From NCBI GenBank assembly GCA_025331445.1, contig JAIWNE010000094.1:1-64000 (forward strand): DNA of 64,000 nt, given 5' to 3'. The translations under genes were made by a program, and so were the position numbers. The DNA is from Blakeslea trispora (taxonomy: Eukaryota > Mucoromycota > Mucoromycetes > Mucorales > Choanephoraceae). Each line of letters starts with the position of its first letter. Within the stretch, counting starts at the first letter, position 1. Under the pieces are notes generated by a model. The model searched no databases. It worked only from the letters and a program-made list of their open reading frames with translations, and had not been told where the DNA came from. Below, one piece after another: positions 25,773 through 39,262 of this stretch.

Positions 25773-26579
25773 ATGAATTATGACCATGACAGATCCAATG
25801 TGTTTGTCTGCCAACTGTTCTCTTTAGGCCACAAGTCTAGATTAGTGGGTGTTTATCTTGCTGGTATATTGGTAACACGTATAGACACTTGTACACTTAT
25901 CAAAGACAACTGATAATAGAAGCATATAGTTTGCATTAGGTTGGTGGGCCTTTGTTGATGGCCTATCGGTTCTTTGGAATCTACCTGATAGACAAGTAGC
26001 ACCTGGCATAGAGGATTGGGTGCCTGGCATCATCACCACATTAGGCATGATTGTGTAAGTTTGCTACACTGACGCGTTTGTTTTCTTTCTTACCCACCAC
26101 TCTTTTTTTCTTTTCTTCTAAAGTGTTAATTTGATTGATAAAGAAGCTTTAAAAGGCAATTATTACGATCAAGCATTTGTCTGGAGAGCAAGGTTGTTTT
26201 TGTTTCTTGTGAGTATTAGTGAGAGAAACAGTATAGAAGATATGCTTAATTCAATACACCCAAAAAAAAATAGGGATTTGCTTTAATGGCAGGTGGATTT
26301 TCAGGTTCTGTGGTAAGGCTCAATTTAAGAAAGAAAAAACGAGACACTAATAACAGACTGTAGGCTGTCTTGGTCACTAAATACATATACCATGAAGGAT
26401 TAGATATCTATAATCAATATTTGGGTATTGCAGATATTGTGCAGTGTTCTTTAATTATGCTAAGGTAAGTACATATATAACAAGCATTGTTTGTATACAA
26501 AATAGCTGACGGTTGAAGTAGTACGGGTGTCTTGTGGCTAGCACAGAATGCCAACCAAACATCTTATTATCAACTATAA
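25773..26579 (+). CDS. VPS68: Vps68/TMEM50-family membrane protein
   Basis: Small four-helix membrane protein of the TMEM50/Vps68 family, linked to vacuolar sorting and endosomal function. Six short exons reconstruct about 165 aa: LVGVYLAGILFALGWWAFVDGL is the family hallmark first helix, followed by WVPGIITTLGMIVVNLIDKEAL, RLFLFLGFALMAGGFSGSVAVLV and YLGIADIVQCSLIMLSTGVLWLAQ. The length fits the family. Each intron has GT-AG ends and preserves the frame; the stop after SYYQL lies 244 bases before the stop of the convergent channel gene. Confidence 0.9.
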
Positions 26580-26823
26580 CCACAACATTATAAACACCAT
26601 GTCCTTCTCTTTCTTACTCTGTTTTTAATAAATTGATTTTAGGTGGGGGGGGACTACAACATTTGTACATATTCACAGATCAAGAATACAATGTTTTTCT
26701 TTCTTTTCTTTTTTTAGTAAAGGGAATTAAGGCTTCTTTGATTGGATCAGGGAGAGAGAGGGAAAAGGGGGGAATAGAATACATAAAGTGTGATTATTAT
26801 TATTAGTAAATTAGGTTGACATG

Positions 26824-29801
26824 TTAAAACATGGTAATGGCATCAGCAAAATTATAACTATCTACAAGTACACGAACATAGTCATTGACATCAGAATAGT
26901 TAACAGCAGAGGGGTTGGCGCCTGGTGCGCCCTCTGCCTGATCAATCAAACGTTCTTCATCAATTGTGACTACAGGCTTATTCTTTCGATTACGGACAAT
27001 GACAGCACTTCGACTGGTAGCCTCAATATCATCTGCTTCCAATCGTTGGATATTATCTTTAGCAATACCGTATTCGTCTTCAGGTAGCCAGACAATAGGC
27101 TCAGGGGAATAAGTACTAGGGTGCATATAAGCTTCTGTCTCATACAACTCCTTAGCCATACGAATGATATGCTTTTGATCCTTTCGGATCAATTCCTTGT
27201 CCTTTTGTTGCTGTTGATGAAGTTGTTCAATCAAATACTTGCGTGCTTCATAGGCCTCGACAGGTGTCTTGTTTTCATGATCCGAATGGATGGATGAATG
27301 AGGCTGAATGCTGGCTGTTTCTTCAGGTTGGCTGTTGCCAGAATGAGTGGTAGAGACTTGAAGCTTATGTGTATCTTCATAGACAGAAGGACTCTCTTCT
27401 TCCTGTTGAAGATCATCTTGCTTGGTACGCACGGGCTCATTATCCTCAAAGATAGAGACAGGCAAGTACTTGAAGAGTGGCTTGAAGGCACGATCATAAT
27501 AGAACAGAGCAAAAGATGTCAAGATCAGACAGACAATCATTAAGGCCATCTGTCCTCGAGCCCCGCTACGGATGGCAAATAGACCAATCAAGGTCAATTG
27601 AGAGATTAACAGACCAATATAGATATGACGGATAGCGCGAGGGAAGGCACGACCGGCTGTTTCATATGATAGTTCATAGACATACAAGAATTGATAGAGA
27701 TAGACAAAGTACTGGAGGACAAAGAAGAGACAAACAAAGGGTAAGATCAAGGGTGCAATCACACCATATTCAAGACCAAGAATGAAAATCACAGTCTGAC
27801 TAGGGATCAAGGTACCCAAATTGATATTAGGACATGTCTTTTTTCTGTTGTAGATATCGCGAGGAGTCGTATTGAGCAGAGGCATGACAAATGACAGGAT
27901 GAAAGGTACAATCTGAAGTAAAGTTTGACCTGATTGGTTAGTGGCCTGGAGCATGACAAAGGTAATAAAGAAAGTAGAAGCCTTGGGCAAGTTGACAGAC
28001 AAGATGTTAATGATCCCGAATGGATTTTGAGCCAAATTGGCCAGCTGTTCAGCCATAGTCATCACACCAGCAGAGACAGTAGAGATCAAGACGACATCAA
28101 TCAGTTGGAAGAAAAAGAACTTGTGAAGCAACGAAAGTTCAACAAAAGAGCGTTGAGGAATACCTTCTTGTGTAGACAGGATTGTAAAGATAATAGGGAC
28201 CAAAGCAATCAAAATAGACAGAGCAACAGCAGGAAGAATACCTTGGATGATACCTACAGCTGTAGGACCCAAGTTGTTGATACCGGAAAGAAAAGGTAAA
28301 GCCTTGGACAAGGTCTCTATATTGGCAACTGCTTGAACAAAAACAACAGGGGCAGCCCAAAAGACAATGATGGCCGTGGTAGCAGCGAAACTGAGGAAGC
28401 GACGAATCATACGTTCATGAGATCGAATGTTTGTATTTTGCCAGATGATATCCGAGGGAGCCACTTGAATGTATCGAGGAGCCATGTACATGGGACTCTT
28501 GTGTAATAAAGATTGAGCAGCCATATGAGCAGCGACTTGATCGTTGAATTCAATAAAGGCTGAATTGGCTTGACTGAGTTGAATGGCTTCTGTCTGCTTT
28601 TGCCCAATCGTCTTGTTGAGTTCCTTGAGTTTTTGATGGTAAAAGTCGATCGAGTCTACTTTTTGACCAAAGCAAGGGAGGGGAATAGGTAAAGGACTGT
28701 CACGATGTTGAGGTCGCACTTCATGAGGGATATCTGAATCAGTCAAGCCTTCTTCCATCACTCTGTTCTTCTTTTCTGCTTTCATTCTGTGTTTATATGT
28801 GGCCAAGATGGCTTTGGTGATGACGGATTCAAGACTTAATGCTGATTTTTGACGGTCTTGAACAAGATCAGGAAGATCGTCCACTTTTCTATATAAAGAT
28901 TAAGTATTGATCCAGGTATTATTTTTTATAGATAGATAGTTACCTATTTAACCAGATACGTCTTACACCTCCAGGGAAACGATTAAAGATCTTTTCTAAA
29001 TCTTTAGCATGATTGATGTTTGGTGGAATTGAGGGTACAAATAAAGTACGAGCAGCAACACTGTTGGCATACTCGGGACTCATCAAATACTTTCTTCTGA
29101 GTGAAATATAGATTCGAGTTTCACGAAAGGTATAATACCATACCAAGCCTAAATCGATTTTATTAGCCATTGTCCCCATTCTTTCTTTTTGTTAAAGGCG
29201 ACTTACAAGACAAAATACAGGCCAACAGACAATGAGCCCAGGTACGTTTATCATCCGTCACATTACCCATCGTTAAATAATTCAGACCACTCAAACTACC
29301 CTGATTGATGGTATTGATGGGAAACAAGATAGGAATGGCCACAAGTGAATAGAGCAAGAAGGTCACCATACCCATTCTCAAAAACTTGAGGACCATGAAA
29401 CGATCCAGGCCCATGGATTTGATCAGGTCTTCATCCGGTATCTTAAATAATGCCCATATCCACCTGCCAAACCCATTTGGTAAGAGGGGAGGTCGTCTCC
29501 TATTACAAAATTTAAAGTTTGTGTAAGTAACAAAAGTCGATCTTGAGGGATTTATTTTTTCTTGTACTCTTTTGCAATGGCATATGTTCTTGGTGCATAG
29601 GTCTGTGTTCTCTTTGTTCTTAATAGCACAAAGGCACCAAAGAAACCAACACCCAATGCTGCGTTAAACCATAAAGCAGAGACGAATGTACTGGTTGAGT
29701 TATCCACTCTAGATAACAAACAAATCAATATACATTTTTCATATTGTACCTATCTTTTTTTATAGATATTACCCTTGTTGTGATGCTTGAGTTTCACTCA
29801 T
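26824..29801 (-). CDS. CSC1/OSCA-type calcium-permeable stress-gated channel
   Basis: Multi-pass channel of the DUF221/RSN1_7TM (OSCA/TMEM63) family, opened by osmotic/mechanical stress at the plasma membrane or ER. About 880 aa, with a large last exon (to 28884) and five or so small 5' exons starting MSETQASQQ-GVDNSTSTFVSALWFN. Seen: first membrane helix (AALGVGFFGAFVLLRT), late-exocytosis region (FKIPDEDLIKSMGLDRFMVLKFLRM), cytosolic RNA-recognition-like domain (RTLFVPSIPPNI, FNRFPGGVRRIWLNR, IEFNDQVAAHMAAQSL, WQNTNIRSHERMIRRF) and the 7-helix domain (GLEYGVIAPLILPFVCLFFVLQYFVYLYQFLYVY). The soluble C-terminus is charged with a Q/K-rich helix. Which of several fungal paralogues it is cannot be said. 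Confidence 0.92.
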
Positions 29802-31495
29802 TCTTTAAATTTGAACTGTTGAACTTGATCGTTTCAGTCACAGTTCTTTCAAGCAAAGTAAGAGAAAAAGAAGAAGAAATAAAGAATAGAGAAGAAAGAG
29901 AAAAGAAAAGAGATCGATCAAACAAGACGATTAATTTTTTTTTTTTGAGAAAATAAGCTAAGTGAGCTGTGACACAAACCAAAAAAAAAATAATAAATGA
30001 AATGCGTTCTTATAACACATTTAAATGCGGTAATAAATTCGTCATCAAATGAATGTCATTCTAACAAAGATGTTTAGACTTGTTTCTTATTTTTCTGCTT
30101 TGTTAAGTTAAAGAATCCCTTTTAAAAGGATTTCTCTTGTCTTGTTATTGTGTTTACAACATATATTGTGTAACATGGTCGGAAATGATATTTTTATGTT
30201 AAGTTTCACTTCAATTTATACCCTCTTTCTTTTACAAATAACCAAGGCGTCGTACTCTTAAAAATCTAAAGAGAGAAAATGTGTATGTGAGGTGCTGTTT
30301 CCTAAAGTAGTAATAAGAAAAAAAAGTTTTTTTTTGACAGGCACTTGTATGTTATTCTTTACCTTACGTAAATACTTGCTGAAATGAAGAAAGAATCTAC
30401 ATTGACTGATTGTTTTGTCTCACTATAGATGTGTCGTAATAGTAATGAATCATACTCTGTTTAATCGCTTTGTTCTAACCCAGTCAATAATTATGCCAAA
30501 TGATGAGCAGTTTATATGAAAGAGGTTCAATGAAATACAAATGTGCCACTAGGGGGTGCGTACCATTTATTGTGAGGTTAAAGCAGTTACACTAAAGGAT
30601 CTTGGTTGAGCATCAGTCATCAAAGAACCTGCTTCCTTAATCAACGAGTGTTGCATTGAAGGGACAAAGAAGCTTGAAGTATATGAAAAAGCTTATTTGT
30701 AAATAAAAAGGTAGATTGGATATCTTGCTTGATGTATCTGTCTTTCTTATGCGCAACTTGAGGATAGCTGATGTATTATTTTCCTTAGGAGGAGGAGAGG
30801 GTGATGAGATAGTGTACAGCTAAAAAAAAAAGGGGGGGGGCTGATTGCCTCATCATTTCTCATATTATCAAAATAATTTTTCATCAAACCCATCATGACA
30901 TGAAAAACAAGTTTCTCAACCATGTCTATGTTGTATAGTATACTTGTCTCTCTTGTCGCACATGTAGAAACCACTTGGTGAAGCTGTTTCTCAAAAAAGA
31001 ATGATAGGACAAATATATATTCCCTTCCACACCTACGAAACAACAGTAACCTCTCTAACTTGTTTCTTTGGGTCCAAAGAATCAATATTACATTCAGTCA
31101 TCTATCGTCTAATAGACAATCAACCCCAAATGAAATGTAAGAGATATGAGACAATGCGTCACTTTCAATGTAGTAATCCCCCCCTCAAAAGGTGATGCAT
31201 AGATTTCGTATCAGTTGTTCAAATTGTAAGAGTCATTCTAGAGAAAAAGAAAAATACCATTTTCATAAGAATAACACTGACATTTTGTGTAATCCTGTAA
31301 ATCAAGCTTTTTTTTTTCTAAAGGCGCTGATTTAACTGAAAACATGCCAATTGGAGTCAAAAGCACTATCATTGAGCTAAAGTGAAAAAAAAAAAAAAAA
31401 AAAAAAAAAAATGAAAAAATAAAGGACTGCTCTTTTGCTTCAATTTTTTCTTCTTTCTCTTTTTTTGTTAAAACTTTTTCTTTTTATAAATCAAT
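29802..31495. other. 1.7-kb divergent intergenic region, channel (-) and GAR1 (+)
   Basis: AT-rich, no gene I can support; short frames at 30747-31085 and 31001-31195 lack any family marks. Contains an A10G9 homopolymer junction near 30823-30841 and a long A run at 31385-31411. Confidence 0.5.
31385..31411. repeat. Poly(A) tract, 27 A
   Basis: Uninterrupted run of 27 adenines about 85 bases upstream of the GAR1 start codon; probably a rigid promoter poly(dA:dT) element, or less likely the scar of a retrotransposed sequence. Confidence 0.8.
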
Positions 31496-32436
31496 ATGGG
31501 TTTCGGTCAACAAAGAGGCGGCTTCCGTGGAGGTAAAGCTAGAGCCTCCTAATTATTCACTGGAAATAGCTTAACATTCTTTTTTGATTGTTAGGTCGTG
31601 GTGGTTTCAACAACAATCAAGGTCCTCCTGCAGAGGTGGTTGGTAAACAAAAAAAAAATCTATAATTTGACAGCAAGTGCTTAATTATTATCATCATTTT
31701 TAAGTTGCCGGTGCTTTTATTAGTGCATGTGAAGGAGAAATGGTCTGTCAATTGACCAATGCCAAAATTCCTTTTTTTAATGCACCTATCTATCTTCAAG
31801 ACAAGACATTGATCGGTAAAGTGGATGAAATCCTTGGCCCTTTGAATGAAGTATTTTTCACTGTAAAGATGCAAGATGGACAAGTTGCATCCAACTTTAA
31901 AAAAGATGATAAAGTATACATTGGCTTGGACAAACTTTTACCTATGGAACGATTTATACCCAAACCTAAAATTGGTGGAAAGGGTAAGAGAAAAGGACCA
32001 AATCATGAAATGCATAGTGAAAATTGAACAATGGATTTTTATTTGATAGTTTCTAAGCCTACTGGTAATCAAGGTACTATAGAAAAGAAACCTAAGGCTT
32101 CTGCTGGTCGTGGTGGCCGTGGTGGCTTTGGTGGTCGTGGTGGTGGCCGTGGTGGATTTGGCGGTGATCGTGGCGGCCGTGGTGGAGGTCGTGGCGGTTT
32201 CGGTGGTGATCGTGGAGGCCGTGGCGGTTTCGGTGGTGGCCGTGGTGGAGGCCGTGGCGGTTTCGGTGGTGATCGTGGAGGCCGTGGCGGCTTCGGTGGT
32301 GGAGGTAAGATTGAAAGTATACCATGTGTTGCATAACCTATAACCTTTCTTCCTTTCTTTATGCTTAGGCCGTGGTAGCTTTGGTGGCAACCGTGGTGGT
32401 TTCAGTGCCCCCAAGGGAAACCATGTTACTTTTTAG
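31496..32436 (+). CDS. GAR1: H/ACA ribonucleoprotein subunit Gar1
   Basis: Nucleolar component of H/ACA snoRNPs (with Cbf5, Nop10, Nhp2) guiding rRNA pseudouridylation. Five exons. Short N-terminal glycine/arginine region ([20 protein letters not shown]), then the Gar1 core beta-barrel ([71 protein letters not shown]) and a long C-terminal RGG tail ([10 protein letters not shown] type, more than 15 RGG) ending [10 protein letters not shown]. The RGG-coding DNA is itself a GC-rich tandem repeat, in contrast to the AT-rich surroundings. Confidence 0.95.
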
Positions 32437-34501
32437 ATTATTTATCTTTATTTTTTCTTGCTTTTCTAGTACTTGGTCAAATATACATATTTAAAACATG
32501 CATTATAGTTAACTCAGGATCCGTCTTTATCTTTCACCCAGCTATTTTATACATATAATAGCAATGGCATATTTTTTGGTTTGGGACAGAGATGCAAACT
32601 ATACAAAACCCTTTGCTTCAATCGTTCGTCCAATTCGGAACATACAGTCTCACCCAACCAACCGACAATGCAGTTCAGTACAGAGAAAAGCCCTACAGAA
32701 AGAGAGAGAGAGAGAGAGATGTAAAGAACTTTATCACGAATTTCAATCTGGAATTGACTCATTGGATAGGGTTGTTAGTGTGTTGCTTGAGAAGATGGAA
32801 ATAAGCGAAGTTTGGACCAATGATTTGAGAAGAGGAGGTCAATTCAATTGTGAAAACCATTACACAAAAAGTCCATTAAACAAAACATATCTGTAGTGCT
32901 TTTTATTGGCTGCTTTAGAAAAATAAGGTACGCCTCATCAACTTGAGATGAGAACTTTATACTATCAAAGGCGTTTTTATGAGAACACATGTAGTATCTT
33001 TTTCTCTCTCAAGCACCTATAAAGGAAAAAACAAAGAGTCCAAGACACATTGAGTTTGTGATGAGATAGAAGAGGGAGAAGAAGACCATACATGCTCTGC
33101 TTGTTGTGCTGTTTGTTAACTCAAGAATAAATGTAGAGTTACACAAGCTGAGTGGCGCTTACTTTGCCGCAACATTTGAACCTACTATAGTCAAGTTCAC
33201 TTGAATAACGATATGTAATGGCAGGGTTGCTTTATCCTTTTTCTTTTAGTGAGAGCCATTGGTTCTTTCCAGGAGAAAAAATATCTAGTGTTACAAGCTA
33301 TGCAATTTAGTAGAGCCAAAACTCATCATAATTCCCATGTCCTTTCTATGAAAAAATAAAAGTGAGAGAAGGAAAGGAAATAATGGGTAGCGAGGGAAAA
33401 TGAAAGAACATGATAGATCACTTCATTTACTGGTTTGCAATTGAGTAAATAAATCACTATAACGAATGACCTTTAAAATCAGGTATTTGTATCTAAATAC
33501 GATTAGAATCAACAAATGATACAGACACGGACACTAGACATATAAAAGAAAAAAAAGAAAAAAGGATCTTCTTTATAGTTGCAGCACTGACCAATTGACT
33601 TTCTTCAAATGGGTAGTAGTTGGTTTTTTTTTAGTGCGATTGAGACTCTATTTTGTTTTGTTTGTACACACTATTTCCAGAAATAGTGCATGTTCCCACT
33701 CCATTACTTTATTTCCAAGTTTGATTAAAAGACATTTTATCCTAACTGTTTATAGTGATAGTAAGCTAAATATTGTTTTTTCGATAAAAGAAAACCTCGC
33801 AACTAGACAAGATTTTTTTTTTGAAATAATATTAAAAAAGCGGCTCATTTGTTTCATTTTTTTTTTTGGTTACCAAGGAAACTATCTTACACATGGTTGC
33901 ATATTGTTTACTTTCTTGTTTAATCTGAAGAACTAATTTTGGCGCCAATTTGCGTTTCGAATTTTTTTTTGGTATTTTCTCAATGGAATTAAGGCCTAGA
34001 CATACGCAAACATGACCTTTGTTTATTGACAACATATACACAACAAAATGAACAGAGTCAGTCTCAATTGTTCCTGAGAGAAAAAGAAAGAGAGAGAGTC
34101 AGTGGTTAAGTTTTGAATCGTTTAATTTTTTTTTTTTTTTGTAAAATAACCATAGTGTAACAAAATCTGTGTTTATTGCACTCTCTTTTGCTTCCTTGTT
34201 TCCCTGTGGGAATATTATACCCGAGAAGCTCCATAACAAGCCTAAAATAAGAACACAAAGGTTCTAGAGAAGGGGTCCATTTGTCAACTGTTGATAACTA
34301 AACCTTTATGTGGCGCTTTTCTAAATCTCCAATCAGATAGTTTATGCTTATTTATTATTATTTTTCTTAATAAAATTCCTCTCTTTATTTTTTTCTGTTC
34401 TTATCATTCTGTTTCTTCTCTCTCTTTTTTTTTTCCTCTCTATTGTTTGGAGTAACTGATAAGACCCCCCAAAAACTCCCCCTTCTTCTTCCCAAGAAAC
34501 A
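32437..34501. other. 2-kb intergenic region
   Basis: No gene I can support. A (GA)n microsatellite lies at 32701-32719 inside a spurious 110-codon frame. Pyrimidine-rich tracts directly precede the next gene's start (34380-34440). Confidence 0.5.
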
Positions 34502-35548
34502 ATGACAGCAGAACACTGTGTTGACTATCTATCGCATCAATGGACTTGTGATGATTTGATCCTGACTTACCGCCAAATGCGCAAATCACATCCAAGTTAT
34601 GTCAATGCATCACCTATAGAATCTGAACAAAACAAGACAATTCGGCTTCGAAATGCGCTATGGAGATCAATGGCTAGATACTGTACTAATCATCTTGGAA
34701 AATTCAATCAATTGATTGATCCTTCTACAGTCTATTGGTAAGTTTATGAGCATCATCGTTATGATTGTATATTGATTATCATTTAGGCAAAAAGAATCTG
34801 ATATCACATGTAATTATAAAAAGGCTGATTCAGTCGCTTTTATATGTATGAAATTTTAACTGACGATTTTTTTTTCTGAATAGGGCTTTATGGTCCAATG
34901 TATACAAATCATTCAAACGAATTCAATAACCAACATTGTACAAGTGTTCTCCAAGGTCTTAAACCTGTTTTGAAGAAACATTGTAACGTCGCTCAAATAC
35001 TGCCGAATTGTTCCGATCCAATTCTTTCTTATTTTGATTCATCTGTACTCTATACATATACGCCTACCTTAAGCACCGGCCGTAGTAGTTTCAGTAGTAT
35101 TGCCAGCAGCAATAGTAGCAACATGAGCGTTAACCATCACAAGAGTTCGGTCGGAGTTCACTTTAATCCTGAGATCATCGAGATAGAATATCAACCTGAA
35201 TATCCTGTGGCATCTTCACTTAGAGATTTGGAAGAAACTGAAGATGATGATTTGGTGGAATTCTTTTGGTCTTTGTTTTTGCAGACTGTTGTTTCGATAA
35301 AATCGTCCTTTTATGCAAGATTAGGATTTCTCACCCGAATCATATTCTATCACCACCATAAAAGTAAACACCAGTCTTCCTCTCACCATCTGCATCTAGC
35401 TGTCTTGTTTACGTCCATGCTCAAGTCCTTTTTATCCTTGACGACCACATGGCTACTGTATCAAAGCTTACTGCCTATTTCTTGGATTACCAAAAAGCCT
35501 ATTTCACCTTTTCCTGCTGGTCATAAAAAGCATATCTCTAACCTGTAA
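34502..35548 (+). CDS. Protein with AreA-type GATA-like N-terminal domain (PF08550/DUF1752)
   Basis: 307 aa from three exons: 34502-34737, a 23-base micro-exon 34787-34809, and 34884-35548. The micro-exon restores the domain: QNKTIRLRNALWRSMARYCTNHL ... STVYW-QKESDIT-WLYGPMYT. This W/R-rich block is the DUF1752 domain seen in fungal regulators of nitrogen/glucose repression (AreA N-terminus, Reg1-like phosphatase regulators). Downstream are Ser-rich linkers and a conserved-looking VGVHFNPEIIEIEYQPEYPV segment, suggesting a Reg1-like regulator rather than a GATA factor, since no GATA zinc finger exists. The far C-terminus is basic with hydrophobic patches. Domain assignment is from memory of the family. 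Confidence 0.72.
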
Positions 35549-37831
35549 ATAACTTATTTTCTCATATACATATTTGTCTCCCTCAAAAAAAAATTCAATC
35601 CATATGCATCTATCTACTCTAGTTTGTGAATTCCTCTTTTCTTTTTCAGAAACAACACAAAAAAAAAGTTCATGCCCTTATTGTTAATCATAATAAAAAA
35701 AAAAGCGCTTATTTTCCTTCAATGCATTACGTATATAACTTCTTGAATATTTGCCTTACTAATTATATACGATTCTTATCTCTCCTAACATAATAGCAAT
35801 TGCCCACTAAGAATTCATACAAATTGGCGATATTCTTATCATAAACCGCAATACTGAAAATGGAATTTTATATGCTTACATTTTTTCAGAAAACTGATTT
35901 TCTTTTGTACAACTTGACGATTGTTATGTTTCAGAGACTACTTTAGAGTAATCTATAAGACCTAAGAAATAAGAATTTGTCTTGAGGACATCATTTTGCA
36001 TCATACTCTTCAAACTGTTATCTTTGTCTTGCGCTATTTTGAGTTGATTTACAATCTCGGTTAAAGGTTGTTTTTTAAACTAACTAGCATAGTATATATA
36101 TTTGCAAGCCTAATTGTAAAATCCAGTAAGCTGACTTATTCATATGACAAAAGCCTTCTATAGGAATTGCAACAGGATAACCCTCCCCCTCCCTTTGGCG
36201 TTTATTTTTTAAGACAAGAAACAAAGACTTTTTGGAATCTAGAAGGAATTGGAACTGACTGTCAATAGAGAAAACAAACTATGAAGTTAGTATCACATTT
36301 GAGAATGTGAAAATCTGAAAGAAAATCGATATCATCGCTTCAATCACCTGTTCTGGGTAGGACAACTTTCCCTTTGTATATCAAGAAAACATACATGTTG
36401 CCCATTTGTAGAAACATGTCAGATAAATGACATGTTTATACCCTCATCTTAAGTTTTAAGAATCTTGTCATTGATGCAAACAATGGGAACAAGTAAAATA
36501 AGCATCACAGTTTTTTTTTTCTTTTTTATTCTCATTTGAGTTGTACGAAAACTAACAAGGAATTGACAGGTTTGTTTTTGACTCATATGTTGTTATCCGT
36601 ATTTTCTTTGATCAATTACACTCTACGTATTATCTCCATTGCGCCTTCTTTATATAAACCTTTAGCAGTGTGTCCGGTCAAAGGTTTGTTTCATTTTGCC
36701 AAAGGTATTTAATGATAACGATTTTGAATTGAACGCTAGACAGTACAGCTTTAGAGTCAAAGAATAGCTGACTACAGATACAAATACAATACAGATGGCA
36801 TCCTCAAAAGTAATGATTTCCAAGGTGTTTAGATTCTCTTGACTAAAGTTTCTTTTGACTATGACACAATCCATAATGGAAGAGCAAACTTCGATCATTA
36901 CAAAGCCATGTCTGGTATGCTCAAAATGCTGCAACGCGTAGCCCAAGTATATGACAAAGCATCGTTCAGTACTAGATTGAAAATTGGTTTTGTACATGCA
37001 CATAATAAGCAACTTGTACAATGAGATGTTTGAATTGTAATTTGCTACGAGTAACTGCATTGTTGGTTTTTGTATAGGTAATGCGATTCAGCATTAGACC
37101 ATGTCAGACCTTGGTTTGTATGTCATAAACAAAGAGCAGAGAGTAAAAGTTTTTGTTTGCTTTTTGAACATAGACATCACTATGTATCCATTCGTTTTCT
37201 TTCTGAAAACACTTGCTGTACAAGATTATGATGCGTTTATTGACTTTTGACAAATATAGGTTGCTTGCAAAGAAGCACTATCAGTACCAAAAGAACTCAA
37301 GCACGATCACAAGACTACGATCCAAAAATGCGCAACACACTATTCTGAATGTTATCAATCCAATTGTAGTTTGTTTAAATGAAAGCAAGCATACAGCCAT
37401 CGTTGTCTACCATGGGCCTATGAGCTTACCAAATATCTCTTACACGTACGTAATAAATATTTCATTGTCTATTCCTTTTTTTTTTCTTTGTTGAAAGAAT
37501 AGGGGGGAGGGAAAGTGCGGGTTGGCTAAAACCAACCCACTGCCATATGGAAATTGTATGCACTGTACTTTTTTTCAAGCACCTAATTACGGAAAAAGAT
37601 TTACATTCAATGACCGAATTGACTTTTTAGGTAATCTAACTTTCAGGGAAATGAAGAGATTTCGTTATCTGTGACTATTTTATCGGGAGCGATTAGGAAT
37701 AGTTTATATGAATTATAGGTGATTATCGGGTTTGACTTTCCTGCTTGGATCCGAATCTATTCTTATTTTTAACGCTTATAATTATTTTCTCTTTCTTTCT
37801 CTCTCTCTCTTTTCTCTTTGAGCTACTACAA
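35549..37831. other. 2.3-kb intergenic region with possible decayed coding traces
   Basis: No intact gene. On the plus strand 36839-37024 and 37213-37494 give protein-like but stop-interrupted sequence (for example NGRANFDHYKAMSGMLKMLQRV) which could be a dead gene of a lineage-specific family; I could not identify it. The rest is AT-rich. Confidence 0.35.
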
Positions 37832-39262
37832 ATGACACTCTTCAGTACTTCAACCATTAATCAACAACTTCAGCAATTAAGTAACAATAGCTCAACCACC
37901 AATGCTATCATTCTGGATTATTTATTCTATCAGTCCATTCAATCAAGACTACAAAAGGCATTTACATTAGCAGAAGATGAAGCAGATTACAAATCAACGG
38001 ATAAAAATGTCATTGAATCTGTCATTGAAGGTAAGAGAATAACATGAGAGGAATCACCTTGATTAATAACATTTATATTAAAGGTATCCTTTCATCTAGC
38101 AAGAAAAACAAAGAAATGAGTGCCAAATTTGAACAAAGATTGAATCTCTGTCAACTCACCAATCTGACCATGGGCCGTACACATCACATCACTTTCTCCC
38201 CACCAGTCATCAAGCGCCATAAGCGCGAAGAAGACGCAATTCAAGATGAGCATCATCATGAACATCATTTCTCAAAACCATTTCATCCATCCTTCTGTCG
38301 TCGTCATCGTCGTCCTCACTGTACTTATTCCCCTTGTCGCACAACAACAACAGTAGGACCTGGACTAGCTGAGGCCATTCCTGCCTTCCTCAAGACAAGT
38401 GCGAATATATTACGTTCTGCATTGGATCATAACGATGTAAAGCCCTTGTTAGTTGCAGGCCAACAAGTCATGGGTGGAGGTATGCCTCCTCGCTGGTACG
38501 ATCTCTTTCTTGATCTATTGACACAAGCTGCTCTTCAGAGCTACATGTGTGATGGTCGAACTGGTCTGGAAACAATCTATGAAATCTTCTCCTATGGCTA
38601 TGTAGAAGATGAAGATGAAGAAGATTACATTGAAGAAGAGGAGGAGGAAGATGAAGATGATGAAGAAGAAAACATTTGGAATGTCAAGGCAGCAGATCAT
38701 CATTTGCTCTTTCCAAAGACAAGAACAATGTATCTGTTTAAATTACAAGTGCATCAAAGAGAAAGACAAGTAAGACTATACCGAATAATTTAAACCAAAA
38801 GCGTTTGGAACTCATTCTCTTTTATAGTTCATTGATATTAAACCAGGCTGTAGTTTAGAAGACCACTTCAAAGAACTGGAAAAGCTATACCCGCTTGTTT
38901 ATTTCGAAAGAAACATGTGTGATTTCATTCAAATGATTTTAGAATACATGGATATACCTGCATTAGATAAGGTAATACAAATAGAGTAAAAACAAAAAGT
39001 TTTTTTTTACTGAAACATAAATCAGTGTGACAATATACCGGAAAATTGCCATAGTCCCATCAAGTCTCCCGAAGATTTACCCGAACCTCATTTCATTTAC
39101 AAGTACCCAGAAGATGGATCGTTGCTGATGCCTGAGATCCCTGATAGGATACATGAAGATGAAAGTACAGATGTGATACCCCTTCTGAATGACAACAAGA
39201 AACGCTCTGCTTATGAAGCAGGTCTATTGGATGAACGTTGTTTTAAGCATGTTCAGCATTAA
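37832..39262 (+). CDS. Conserved-looking protein of unknown function, acidic centre
   Basis: Four exons with in-frame GT-AG introns near 38030-38083, 38770-38827 and 38971-39025. Start chosen at MTLFSTSTINQQLQQL because the upstream in-frame extension would be a T-rich hydrophobic leader read from promoter DNA. Features: helical Q/N-rich start, histidine/arginine-rich stretch (HHHEHHFSKPFHPSFCRRHRRPHC), a well-ordered segment (PAFLKTSANILRSALDHNDVKPLL...PPRWYDLFLDLLTQAALQSYMCDG), a run of about 25 Asp/Glu residues, and a C-terminal ordered region (MYLFKLQVHQRERQ-FIDIKPG, VYFERNMCDFIQMILEYMD). I do not recognise the family. Regular intron structure supports a real gene. Confidence 0.75.

Noticed and set aside
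32564..32896. 110-codon ORF after GAR1
   Set aside because: Runs through a (GA)n microsatellite and resembles nothing; likely chance.
36662..37494. Possible dead gene in the 35.5-37.8 kb gap
   Set aside because: Protein-like strings are interrupted by stops in all frames and I could not tie them to a family; left as a note only.
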